Source of the DNA: Candidatus Competibacteraceae bacterium
GTDB taxonomy: Bacteria; Pseudomonadota; Gammaproteobacteria; Competibacterales; Competibacteraceae
DNA: 64,000 nt
NCBI GenBank assembly: GCA_016699715.1
Contig: CP065007.1
Location: 2,232,001-2,296,000, forward strand
Reading direction: 5' to 3'
Part shown: one piece after another, positions 41,681 to 49,562 of the stretch
How positions within the stretch are numbered: position 1 is the first letter of the stretch
Layout: each line of letters begins with the position of its first letter
The notes under the pieces: model-generated
The model's database searches: none
Told to the model about the DNA's origin: nothing
Seen by the model: only the letters and a program-made list of their open reading frames with translations
Translations under genes and position numbers: made by a program

Positions 41681-42011
41681 TCAGCACGTTGCATGTGCTA
41701 CTGGAAACAGTGGCGCCGTGTGCGCACCAAGATGCGAAAGCTGTTGGCGCTGAGGGCGAGCAAATGGCAGGCAATCAGGGCTGGGCTCAGCAGTAAAGCC
41801 TGCTGGCATCTGTCGCGGACGTTGGCCACCCAGACCAGGATGACCAACAACTGGCTGCAAAGCCAGGGCTTGATTTGCGTGCGTGATCTCTGGATGAATG
41901 CGCATGGTTATGCCTGAGATCGTCGTGTGCTCCCTTCTTGTGAACCGCCTAGTGCGGACCCGCATGCTAGGTGGTGTGGGGAGGGCGGGTTAATCACCCG
42001 CCCTTACCCGA
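41681..42011 (+). mobile_element. 3' remnant of a group II intron (maturase C-terminus, domains V and VI)
   Basis: From 41681 the plus strand encodes the last 78 residues of a group II intron reverse transcriptase/maturase (CYWKQWRRVRTKMRKLL, KACWHLSRTLATQT, SQGLICVRDLW), stopping at 41917. A domain V hairpin follows: ACCGCCTAG paired with CTAGGTGGT, upper stem TGCG/CGCA with loop GACC and a TG bulge (41944-41975). Domain VI comes next (GGGCGGG/CCCGCCC, 41983-42003), and the intron ends near ACCCGAT. The 5' part, including the RT catalytic domain, is missing. It lies antisense to the adjacent integron-type cassettes. Confidence 0.8.
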
Positions 42012-42033
42012 TTAGGCGTCTGTTGATGAACTG
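42012..42033 (-). other. Remnant of the SDR cassette attC site, split by the group II intron
   Basis: Directly after the intron's 3' end the plus strand reads TTAGGC, the remainder of a GTTAGGC integron core site (on the minus strand GCCTAAC, an RYYYAAC core) 16 bp beyond the SDR stop codon. The other half of the attC was on the missing side of the intron. Insertion in this core site is what class IIC-attC introns do. Confidence 0.6.
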
Positions 42034-42780
42034 CTAGGCGTTGAATCCTCCGTCAATGGTCAGGCTTGCGCCTGTGACGTAACCGGCTTCCGGGCCGGCA
42101 AGGTAAGCGACCATCGCCGCGACCTCCTCGACCGTGCCATAGCGCGGCAGCGCCATGAATTGCTTTTTGAGCATCTCGGCAAACTCGGTCTTGTCGGGGT
42201 TCATCTCCGTGTCAATCGGGCCAGGCTGAACATTGTTAATGGTGATTCCGCGCGTGCCGAGATCGCGCGCCAAGCCCTGAACTAGCCCTTGGAGAGCGGA
42301 CTTGCTCATCGCGTAAACACTTCCGCCCTGAAAGGGCATCCTTTCGGCGTTGCAACTGCCGATGTTGATGATGCGTCCTCCTTCCTTCATATGCTTGACC
42401 GCCACCTGGGTCGCCACAAACACCGCCCGCACATTAACAGCCATCGTCCGGTCGAAGTCTGCAAGCGCGAAGTTGTCGATAGGACCCATTGCCAGGACGC
42501 CAGCGCTGTTGACCAAAATGTCGATGCCGCCCAATTCACTCACGGTGCGCTCGACCGCAGCGACGATTGCGCTGGCATCGGCACTATCGGCCTGAATGGC
42601 GATCACCTTGATCCCGAGCGATCGCGCTGCTGCGGCGGTATCGTTGGCCTTGTCGGGCGAACTGCTATAGGTGAATGCGACGTCAGCGCCTTCGCTGGCC
42701 AGACGTTTAACGATGGCAGCGCCAATGCCTCGGCTACCTCCTGTGACAAGTGCGCGTTTATTTTTAAGTGTGTGATTCAT
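42034..42780 (-). CDS. Short-chain dehydrogenase, BdcA-like, on an integron-type cassette
   Basis: The 248-residue protein is a classical SDR: cofactor motif TGGSRGIG, NSAG (variant of NNAG), the active-site Ser near IGSCNAERM, YAMSK carrying Tyr and Lys, and a PGPIDTEMNP segment. The AERMPFQGG region and the C-terminal GPEAGYVTGASLTIDGGFNA place it near BdcA, a c-di-GMP-binding SDR of E. coli, though function is not proven. AAGGA precedes ATG 42780. The gene starts 39 bp after an attC core junction and ends 16 bp before another core site, the compact layout of a gene cassette. Confidence 0.85.
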   Translation of the reverse strand: MNHTLKNKRALVTGGSRGIGAAIVKRLASEGADVAFTYSSSPDKANDTAAAARSLGIKVIAIQADSADASAIVAAVERTVSELGGIDILVNSAGVLAMGPIDNFALADFDRTMAVNVRAVFVATQVAVKHMKEGGRIINIGSCNAERMPFQGGSVYAMSKSALQGLVQGLARDLGTRGITINNVQPGPIDTEMNPDKTEFAEMLKKQFMALPRYGTVEEVAAMVAYLAGPEAGYVTGASLTIDGGFNA

Positions 42781-42818
42781 AGGATTCCTTGGGTTGGTTA
42801 CAGAACTGACTGTGATAC

Positions 42819-42876
42819 GCCCAACGTTTGAGTTCACCGGCTGCCGAAGGCAGTCCGGTGCAACGAAGTGTTAGTC
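42819..42876 (-). other. attC recombination site of the HNH cassette
   Basis: A 58-bp element on the minus strand opens with GACTAAC (an RYYYAAC-like core overlapping the HNH stop codon) and ends with GTTGGGC, a perfect GTTRRRY core. Between them lies an imperfect inverted repeat, CACCGGACTGCC/GGCAGCCGGTG with a TTC triloop and one extrahelical base. This size, the two cores, the asymmetry and the position right after one gene and before the next are diagnostic of an integron attC. Confidence 0.85.
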
Positions 42877-43596
42877 GTCAGTGACACTGCGCGCTCCTTT
42901 GCCTAAGTTGCAGCGTTCGCACGCAGTTGCTAGGTTGGCCATTTCGTCGGTACCACCGTCAGCGACGGATACCTTGTGATCAATGTGAAGTGCAGTTTCA
43001 GCACCCGTGGCGCCGCAGTATATGCAGCGATACCCGTCGCGACTGAAAACTTGAAAGCGAACCTTTGACGACAGTGAACCCTTTCGCGACTTTGACTTCG
43101 CAACCTTGAAGCCTGCTTCTGTGCCGTAGACACTGAACTCGTGACACTCCGTGAAGTGCTTTGGATCAACGACCATCCAGTTCCATCGAAGATCCTCCTT
43201 TGGTGCCCGTTCGGCAACGAGTTGCTGGTGATTTCCATCGCGTGCGATTTCATCGGGGTAGGTTCGTAGCGATGAGCAATACAAGCCAAAGATTCGAGCC
43301 GTGACCTCAGGGCAGAATCCGTCGACGCCACGTAGCGAACCGTCTCGCCGTAGCCATGTTCCGACCGTCAACTCCATTGAGGAGAAGACGTCGGAGGCTT
43401 CCCACTGAGCTTCAAGCCGCGTTGCAACTCCGGGTGGAAGGTCAAGAGCTATCGCTCCGGCGGCCGCCGCGTGTTTCTGGCTCAGAAAGTACCGTGGGCA
43501 TTTGTCGTTCGCCGCTAGTGGGCAATGCCGAGGCACCGCGCGCTTCACGCTTTGACGTGCGTACCAATCTTCGTCAGCGGGGGCAGGTGTAGGCAT
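42871..43596 (-). CDS. HNH endonuclease family protein on an integron cassette
   Basis: The 241-residue protein ends with a complete HNH/McrA-type nuclease motif: CIYCGA, ALHIDHKVSVADGG, MANLATACERCNLGKG, with two CxxC zinc pairs and the catalytic His. The first 170 residues are of an unknown type. I start at ATG 43596 because it has an AGAAG site and lies just after a GTTAGCC-type core; the frame is open further upstream but only through palindromic DNA. It is the first cassette next to the intI relic and is followed by a clear attC. Role could be defence or DNA metabolism; unknown. Confidence 0.8.
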   Translation of the reverse strand: MPTPAPADEDWYARQSVKRAVPRHCPLAANDKCPRYFLSQKHAAAAGAIALDLPPGVATRLEAQWEASDVFSSMELTVGTWLRRDGSLRGVDGFCPEVTARIFGLYCSSLRTYPDEIARDGNHQQLVAERAPKEDLRWNWMVVDPKHFTECHEFSVYGTEAGFKVAKSKSRKGSLSSKVRFQVFSRDGYRCIYCGATGAETALHIDHKVSVADGGTDEMANLATACERCNLGKGARSVTDD

Positions 43597-43608
43597 GATT
43601 CTTCTGAC

Positions 43609-43835
43609 GGCTAACGGGCGCGAGTTGAGGGTCATCCCGCACGGAGCAGAGCTGCCGCCCGGCGGAGGAACGGCCAAGTTCCACCCGTCGTGGTGGGCGG
43701 CAGGGACGCGAGTACGGGACGACGAAGTCGCCCCGAAGGGGTGACGCTCGAACGAGAGTTCGACGGCGCGCAGCGCCGAGAACTCGAAGCTCGACTCAAC
43801 TCGCGCCCGTTCGTCGGCGCGAAGCGCCGACGAAC
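43609..43835 (-). repeat. Palindrome-rich attI/attC-like region between intI relic and first cassette
   Basis: This stretch is bounded by a perfect 16-bp inverted repeat, ACGGGCGCGAGTTGAG at 43614-43629 and its complement at 43795-43810. It contains three hairpins: GTCGCCCC/GGGGTGAC (43727-43745), GAGTTCGACGGCGC/GCGCCGAGAACTC (43756-43785) and GTTCGTCGGCGC/GCGCCGACGAAC (43809-43835). The apical triloops are GAA, GCA and GAA, like the attC downstream. GTTAGCC (minus strand, 43615-43609) looks like a core site at the first cassette boundary. It may be a long attC of an ORF-less cassette, fused attC sites, or attI. Confidence 0.55.
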
Positions 43836-43937
43836 AAACAGTAGACCCCCTAAAGGGGGAGTTTATTTCACGCCCAAAAGGTGCATAATCAAAAAAATAC
43901 ATCGCGTTATATAAGCCTGTCAATGAGTTATCTTGAA

Positions 43938-44087
43938 ATGACTATCCTATTTGATAGCATAAATACCCCTCCAGTGTTGCCACTCAAGACTCCAAAATTG
44001 CTCGATCAGGTTCGTGGAAAGATATGACTAAAACACTACAGCACCCGCACCGAGCAGGCCTATGCGGACGGGATTAAGCACTACGTA
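43938..44087 (+). pseudogene. 5' remnant of an integron integrase gene (intI)
   Basis: From ATG 43938 the frame reads through PLKTPKLLDQVRGKI, a TGA where relatives have Arg, then LKHYSTRTEQAYADGIKHYV. This matches the opening of integron integrases (KLLDQVRE-IRLKHYSIRTEQAYV-WIKRFI). Homology stops at about 44087, before any catalytic residue. Its direction, away from the cassettes, is that of a real integron, with the attachment region between. The in-frame stop and truncation show the integrase is dead. Confidence 0.75.
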
Positions 44088-44128
44088 TCAGGTCCCGCAA
44101 GATTATACGGACACTCGAAGCCGCGCTT

Positions 44129-47044
44129 TCAATCCGCTCTCCGTCGTATTCCCAGAGCTTCCAGCGGCAGGGCCACCTTCAACCCCTCCGCTTGGAGGCG
44201 CGTCATCACCGCCCGATTCACGGCAGTCTTAACTACTTCCGGCGAAACGATCTCCGGGTGGTGATGCACCTGAATCTTGTAGCGAACCCCGTAACTCTCC
44301 AGCGTATCGACCACGATCCGGATCGGCTGATCTCCCAGCACCGCCCCGGTCATCACGGCTTGACGGGCGCTTTCCTCCAACACTTGCTGGGCGCGTTCGA
44401 CCGGTACGGAAAACTCCAGCACGACCGGAATTTCCATTCGGCTGGGATAAGTGGGACGGGAATAATTGGTGATCGCCGCATTGCTCATGATGCTGTTGGG
44501 GATGACCACCAGATTATTGTCCCGCGTCCAGAGACGGGTCGTGCGCCAGTTCAGTTCCTCGACCCGGCCGAACTGGCGGCCGTGCCAGCGGGTGGCGATG
44601 CTGATCCATTGCGACAGGGCAAAGGGTTGTTCCAGATTCAATACCAGGCCGCTGAAGGCATCGAGGATCAGGTTCTGCAGGGCGATACCCAGAATTAACG
44701 TCAATAACCCGGAAGCCGCCAAAATCGTGGTCAAGGGCCGCTCAAACACGAACGCCAGAATGCACACGCCGGCAATGCCGAACACCACCAGATTAACGAA
44801 GGTTCGGGCGACGTTCGGCACCGGATAACGGGTCCGCCGCTCGATGGGACGCCAGATCAGCGGCGGCAGCAGGGCCACTACAAACAGCGCCGGCAGCAGC
44901 CACCACAGGCTTTTGAAGAGCAGCAACATCAATTCGAGCTGGTAGAGTTCCAGACGCTCGGCATACAGCGTATTGAACAGGTCTTCCAGCAAATACAGCA
45001 GGCAGGCGCTGGTCACCAGCCGCATCAAGGCCATTGGCACCGGATAACGATGTTGCAACCAAGGTGTCCATGTGCTCAGAAACAGCGCGCCAAAGAGGAT
45101 GAACCATGGCCAACTGAAGCGATCCGGTAAAAAGCGGGCGAGCTGGCGCTGGAGGGAAACCTCGCCCTGGTGGCCCTGGATGTTGGCGTAGAAATAGGAA
45201 TACGGCAGCGCGATCATCGGAAACAGGGGATCGCCGAGCGTGCTGCGGTTATGGATTTCCTGATACACGGTAGCATCCCTGATCACCCAGCCGGAATCCG
45301 CCGCCAACACCTGTTCCGCCCGCAGGATTCGACCCCAACCGCTGTGTCCCTCGCTCAACCCCATGTTCTGGCTGTCGGTGACGAACACCAGCCGACTGTG
45401 GTCGAGGTGGGCGTCGTAGAACTGGATCATGAAGTCTTCGTTGCCGTCGATCAGATTGCGGTGCGTGGTGGTGTAGCGGAAGGTTCCCCGCACCCGGAAC
45501 GCGCGATACTGTTCCCCCAGCAAGTCCCGGACAATGGTGGGCTTTGCCAGCCGGATCGGGGTAACGGCGTCCGGAAACACGATGTTTTCGGTATCCAGCT
45601 CGCCGCTGTAGCGGAACCATAAATCGAAGTCGGCTTGAAAGGTGCGCACCTTTTCGTCGATGGCTTGCAGCTTGTTCAGATGGATACCGGTGTAAACCAC
45701 CTGGACGACCTGCAACAGGTTGTCGCCCAGATCGATGACTTTCTCACCCTGTGCCCGCAAGGTACTGATCAATTCCGGGTTCGTGACCAGTCGCAACTGC
45801 CGGGTGGCGGGGGTGATGTGCCCGTCTTTGGCGCGAGCGATGTAAATGGGCCGGATCGCATCGCCCTCCGCATCGAAATACAGCGGCCCCATCAGACCCG
45901 TCGCGGCGCGCGCCGGCGTATTCATGGCCGTGAGTTGCTCGCGCACGGCGTTGCGCAGGTCGGGCACATCGCTCAAATGGATGGCGGGCAATCGTTGCAG
46001 GGCTTCGGCGATCACCAGCGCGCTGTCGTAGGCGTAAATGGCGCTCCAGATGGGAGCTTCCCGATAAATCGCCGCGTAATCGTCGATAAACTGCCGGGCC
46101 GCCGCCGTTGCCGTGTCCGGGATGAACGGCGCGGCGATGTACATGCCGTCGGTGAAATGCGGGGGAGGGTCCAGGTCGGCGGTCGGCGGCTCTTCATCCT
46201 GATCGGCGGTAAAGCCGGCCAGCGCCAGCGAGTCGGTGCCGAGTAACTGGGTTTTCACGCCGCGCTTGCGCAGAGCCTGTACCAGGGGCCTGGCTTGCGG
46301 CGGGCGCAGGATCAGCAGGATTGCCTGGGTTTTGCCGTCCGCCGCCAGCAGCGCCGCCGTCTCCTCGATGGCTTCCGGTTCGGGCTGACTGGGCAGCGCA
46401 ATCTGATGGCGGATGCGCAGTCCGATCGCGTCCGCCGTCAGGGTGAAGGTCCGGTTCAAGGTGGTGGCGTAGGTATCCTCCAGATGAACCACGGCCACGG
46501 AGGAATAATTCAGCACCGATTTGATGTAGTGGGCGAGGATACTCGCCTGCAAGCCATCGTTGAAAATGACCCGGAAATACCAGGGGTTGAACAGGGTCAC
46601 ATTGGGGTTGGTCGAGGTCGGCGTGACGGCGGGCACCTTGTACAGCCGGTATAGAGGGCCGGCGGCGCGGGAAGCGGTGCTGGAGCCGTGACCGATCACG
46701 GCGACGATATCCTCGCTGGCGCCGATCTGTTCCGCGACTTTCTCGGCTTGTTCGGCGCTGCGCCGATCGTCGAAAGGCTGGAGAACGAGGGGATGGCCGT
46801 GGATACCGCCTTCAGCGTTGATTTTGTCGGCGAGCAGTTGGGTGCCGCGCAGCATGGCGATGCCGGATGGCGCGTTGGGTCCGCTGAAGGCGTTGGCGAC
46901 GGCGATCCTGATCGGTTCCGCTTCCAGGGACACTTGGCGCGAAGGCAGGCCGGCCAACGGGGTGCCGAACCGCCACAACAGTAGCGCCACGACCAGTACG
47001 AACATCGCCGCAAACACGGCGACGAACAGCGCCTTGCGCGGCAA
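44129..47044 (-). CDS. Chimeric periplasmic-binding-protein / MscS-type channel
   Basis: The 971-residue protein has, in order: a membrane anchor (about residues 5-24); a type I periplasmic binding domain of the LivJ/ANF kind (about 45-410: IRIAVANAFSGPNAPSG, GHGSSTASRAAGPLYR, YDSALVIAEAL, GPLYFDAEGDA); a beta-rich domain (about 440-620) with VVYTGIHLNKLQAID...TFQADFDLWFRY, which recalls ligand-gated-channel extracellular domains; four membrane helices (about 645-765); and an MscS pore helix and beta domain (about 770-960, GLLTLILGIALQN, VVIPNSIMSNAAITNYS). The layout suggests a small-molecule-gated channel. The only start is TTG 47044. Upstream DUF2934 gene is in the same frame. Confidence 0.85.
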   Translation of the reverse strand: MPRKALFVAVFAAMFVLVVALLLWRFGTPLAGLPSRQVSLEAEPIRIAVANAFSGPNAPSGIAMLRGTQLLADKINAEGGIHGHPLVLQPFDDRRSAEQAEKVAEQIGASEDIVAVIGHGSSTASRAAGPLYRLYKVPAVTPTSTNPNVTLFNPWYFRVIFNDGLQASILAHYIKSVLNYSSVAVVHLEDTYATTLNRTFTLTADAIGLRIRHQIALPSQPEPEAIEETAALLAADGKTQAILLILRPPQARPLVQALRKRGVKTQLLGTDSLALAGFTADQDEEPPTADLDPPPHFTDGMYIAAPFIPDTATAAARQFIDDYAAIYREAPIWSAIYAYDSALVIAEALQRLPAIHLSDVPDLRNAVREQLTAMNTPARAATGLMGPLYFDAEGDAIRPIYIARAKDGHITPATRQLRLVTNPELISTLRAQGEKVIDLGDNLLQVVQVVYTGIHLNKLQAIDEKVRTFQADFDLWFRYSGELDTENIVFPDAVTPIRLAKPTIVRDLLGEQYRAFRVRGTFRYTTTHRNLIDGNEDFMIQFYDAHLDHSRLVFVTDSQNMGLSEGHSGWGRILRAEQVLAADSGWVIRDATVYQEIHNRSTLGDPLFPMIALPYSYFYANIQGHQGEVSLQRQLARFLPDRFSWPWFILFGALFLSTWTPWLQHRYPVPMALMRLVTSACLLYLLEDLFNTLYAERLELYQLELMLLLFKSLWWLLPALFVVALLPPLIWRPIERRTRYPVPNVARTFVNLVVFGIAGVCILAFVFERPLTTILAASGLLTLILGIALQNLILDAFSGLVLNLEQPFALSQWISIATRWHGRQFGRVEELNWRTTRLWTRDNNLVVIPNSIMSNAAITNYSRPTYPSRMEIPVVLEFSVPVERAQQVLEESARQAVMTGAVLGDQPIRIVVDTLESYGVRYKIQVHHHPEIVSPEVVKTAVNRAVMTRLQAEGLKVALPLEALGIRRRAD

Positions 47045-47089
47045 TGACCGGAAGGAAACCCAGGGGATTGGTTTGATCTGAATGAGTTC

Positions 47090-47719
47090 CTATTTCTGTT
47101 TGGGCGAACGCCGTCGCGATTTGGGAGCCGGGTTGGGTGGCGGGGGTGGATTGACGCTTTCGGCGCTTTTGGCGGTGGCGGTCGTTGCGTTTGCACCCGC
47201 CGACTCCAGGGTCTTTTCTTCCGCCGCCAGCCAGAAGTCGAGCGTCGAACCGTACTGGCGTCCCGCCGCTTCCCAAAGCTGGTAGGCTGTCTTGCGGATT
47301 TGATCCAGATAATCCACGGGCGAAAATGCTTCGAAGGTCTTGGCCAGGGCTTCCTCCTTGCCGATGCTGGCGCCAGCGGCGCGCATCGTGGAATTCATGA
47401 GGAGTCGCAGGTGTTTCTCGGCGGCGAGCCAGTAATCCAGCGAACGCTCCTGCCGCTCGTTGCTGGCCAGCCACATTTGGCGAGCGAGATCGCGGACGCG
47501 GTAGAAATAAAGGTTGCGCAAGGCCGCGGGCCAAGTGCTCGTTGCTTCCCAGGCCGAGGTCGCGGTGGTATTCGCCAGCCGGGCCGAGTCGGCCGCCAGC
47601 TCGATGACCATCCGCTCCGCCATCAACCAGAAATCGAGAGCACGGCCGACCTCGTTGCCGGCCGATTGCCAGATATGATAGGCAAGATTGTGAATTTCTT
47701 GTTCTAGATCGTTTTCCAT
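47090..47719 (-). CDS. Protein with three DUF2934 repeats
   Basis: The 209-residue product contains three copies of DUF2934, each about 35 residues with the pattern I---AY-LW--A/G------LDFWL-AE (near residues 5-40, 70-105 and 135-175), followed by a Pro-rich, strongly basic tail (PPPPPNPAPKSRRR). It has no signal peptide and should be cytoplasmic; DUF2934 has no known function. ATG 47719 is used. Its TAG stop (47092-47090) is followed in the same frame by 15 sense codons leading to the TTG start of the channel gene, so the two are coupled or were once a single gene. Confidence 0.8.
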   Translation of the reverse strand: MENDLEQEIHNLAYHIWQSAGNEVGRALDFWLMAERMVIELAADSARLANTTATSAWEATSTWPAALRNLYFYRVRDLARQMWLASNERQERSLDYWLAAEKHLRLLMNSTMRAAGASIGKEEALAKTFEAFSPVDYLDQIRKTAYQLWEAAGRQYGSTLDFWLAAEEKTLESAGANATTATAKSAESVNPPPPPNPAPKSRRRSPKQK

Positions 47720-47990
47720 GAGCCTGATATGCCTGTTCGTTGTCAGTCTACGTGGGATCAATCGGCCTCGCCAACAGGGTAACGAGGCGGTTGCGGCCCG
47801 AGCTGTTACCACCACAACTTTAGCTGATGGCGACGGTACCCTCTATTGGGAAGTGATATTTGACGCGTAAATCCCGGATAAAAATAGCCGACGGATCGGA
47901 CGAGTTTGCTATCTTTCGACGGAGCGGGGTTTGAACCGAGCGGATGGTTTGAGCGGAACGCAATCTGGGCGAACATGCGAGGAGATACGG

Positions 47991-48473
47991 ATGAGAAGTC
48001 GAGTTTCAGTGGTTTTCATGCTGGTGCTTTTTCCTTGGTTGGCGCTGTCCATGGCGTGTTCGAGCGCGCCCGGGCACGGGACGGCGGACGACACTCGGCC
48101 GGCGGACTCCGCAATGGGCAATGCTGGTTTGGCCGGCACTTCGTGGCGTCTGGTCAGGATGCTGGCGATGGATGATCGGAGCTATACGCCGGACGAACGC
48201 TCGAAATACACCCTCGCTTTCGCGGCGGACGGGCGGGTCGAGCTGCGGGCGGACTGCAATCGCGGCCAGGGTAGCTGGTCCGAGCCGGCGCCGGGCCAAC
48301 TGCGCTTCGGCCGGTTGGTGACCACGCGGGTGATGTGCCCGCCGAAGTCCTGGTCCGATCGCTTCATCCGCGGCCTGGGCGACGTCCACTCCTATCGGTT
48401 CCGGGGCGGGCGGCTCTATCTGTCGTTGATGGCGGACGGCGGCCTCTATGAGTTCGAGCCGATGCCGAGCTAA
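47991..48473 (+). CDS. META-domain lipoprotein
   Basis: The 160-residue product has a lipoprotein signal (lipobox LSMAC near residue 23) and one META/HslJ-type domain: LAGTSWRLVRM, YTLAFAADGRVELRADCNRGQGSW, LRFGRLVTTRVMCPP, LGDVHSYRFRGGRLYLSLMADGGLYEFEP. The two conserved cysteines typical of these periplasmic domains are present. E. coli HslJ is linked to novobiocin resistance, but the role here is unknown. AGGAG lies 8 bases before ATG 47991. nth begins directly after the stop. Confidence 0.8.
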   Translation: MRSRVSVVFMLVLFPWLALSMACSSAPGHGTADDTRPADSAMGNAGLAGTSWRLVRMLAMDDRSYTPDERSKYTLAFAADGRVELRADCNRGQGSWSEPAPGQLRFGRLVTTRVMCPPKSWSDRFIRGLGDVHSYRFRGGRLYLSLMADGGLYEFEPMPS

Positions 48474-48477
48474 AGGG

Positions 48478-49116
48478 GTGGACGCCGCACAAGTTCGTCT
48501 GCTCTTTAGCCGCCTGCAAGCCGCCTGTCCCAAGCCGACCACCGAACTACGTTATCTCAGCCCGTTCGAATTGCTGGTGGCGGTGATTCTGTCGGCGCAA
48601 TCGACCGATAAGAAGGTCAACGAAGCCACCGCCCGGCTGTTTCCGCTTGCCAATACCCCACGGGCGTTGCTGGATTTGGGCGAGGCGGAATTGAAGGCGC
48701 ACATCAAGACCATCGGTCTGTACAACGGCAAAGCCGCCAACATTCTCAAGACCTGCGCGTTATTGCTGGAACGGCATGGCGGCGAGGTGCCGCGTGATCG
48801 GGCGGCGCTGGAGGCGTTGCCGGGCGTTGGCCGCAAGACCGCCAACGTCATCCTCAACACCGCCTTCGGCGAACCGACCATCGCGGTCGATACTCATATC
48901 TTTCGGGTTGCCAACCGCACCGGACTGGCGCCGGGCAAAACCGTGCGGGCCGTGGAAGAAGGCTTGCTGGCCGCGACGCCGGAAGAGTTCAGGCACGACG
49001 CCCATCACTGGCTGATCCTGCACGGCCGCTATGTCTGCACCGCCCGCAAGCCGCGGTGTTGGGCCTGCCCGATCCGCGATCTTTGTGCCTATCCCGACAA
49101 GAGCGAGGTGAATTGA
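48478..49116 (+). CDS. nth: Endonuclease III
   Basis: Nth removes oxidised pyrimidines and nicks the DNA at the abasic site. The product (212 residues from GTG 48478) follows E. coli Nth along its length: PTTELRYLSPFELLVAVILSAQSTD, the helix-hairpin-helix LPGVGRKTANVILN with the catalytic Lys, VDTHIFRVANRTG with the catalytic Asp, and the cluster motif C-x6-C-x2-C-x5-C at the end. The GTG start matches the usual length; an ATG at 48448 would overlap the META gene. Overlaps the DUF1841 gene by one base. Confidence 0.94.
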   Translation: MDAAQVRLLFSRLQAACPKPTTELRYLSPFELLVAVILSAQSTDKKVNEATARLFPLANTPRALLDLGEAELKAHIKTIGLYNGKAANILKTCALLLERHGGEVPRDRAALEALPGVGRKTANVILNTAFGEPTIAVDTHIFRVANRTGLAPGKTVRAVEEGLLAATPEEFRHDAHHWLILHGRYVCTARKPRCWACPIRDLCAYPDKSEVN

Positions 49117-49553
49117 TGTTCGGCAGCGACCGCGACGGTCTGCGTCGCTACTACCGCACGGTGTGGGAAAAAGCCGGCTCCGATCAGCCGCTGGAACCGC
49201 TGGAACGCCTTATCGCCGAGGTGATCCGCGAGCATTCCGAATATCAACCGATCTTGACCGGGGGCGAGAGCACCCTGTCGCGCGACTATACCCCGGAGAT
49301 GGGGCAAACCAACCCGTTCCTGCACATGGGCATGCACCTCGCGATTCGGGAGCAGTTGGGCGGCGACCGCCCGGCCGGCATTCTCGCGGTTTACCAGCGG
49401 CTGTGCCGGCGGCTGGGGGACAGCCACGCCGCCGAGCATCTGATGATGGAATGTCTGGGCGAAACGTTGTGGGAGGCGCAGCGTGGCGGCGGCGAACCGG
49501 ACGAACGGGTTTATCTGGAACGGCTGCGGCAACTGGCGCGGAAGGTCCGATGA
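49116..49553 (+). CDS. DUF1841 family protein
   Basis: The 145-residue product matches DUF1841: MFGSDRDGLRRYYRTVWEK, LIAEVIREHSEYQPIL, NPFLHMGMHLAIREQ, HLMMECLGETLWEAQRGG. Function is unknown, but proximity to nth is common in Proteobacteria. ATG 49116 overlaps the nth stop (TGATG), so translation is coupled. A strong terminator follows 10 bp after the stop. Confidence 0.88.
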   Translation: MFGSDRDGLRRYYRTVWEKAGSDQPLEPLERLIAEVIREHSEYQPILTGGESTLSRDYTPEMGQTNPFLHMGMHLAIREQLGGDRPAGILAVYQRLCRRLGDSHAAEHLMMECLGETLWEAQRGGGEPDERVYLERLRQLARKVR

Positions 49554-49562
49554 TCGCGCATG

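Noticed and set aside
41681..41965. 94-codon minus-strand frame next to the SDR gene
   Set aside because: The plus strand of the same DNA encodes the conserved maturase C-terminus, which explains the sequence.
43597..43923. N-terminal extension of the HNH protein by 109 codons
   Set aside because: The extension translates the palindromic attachment region; ATG 43596 has a ribosome site and the right distance from the core site.
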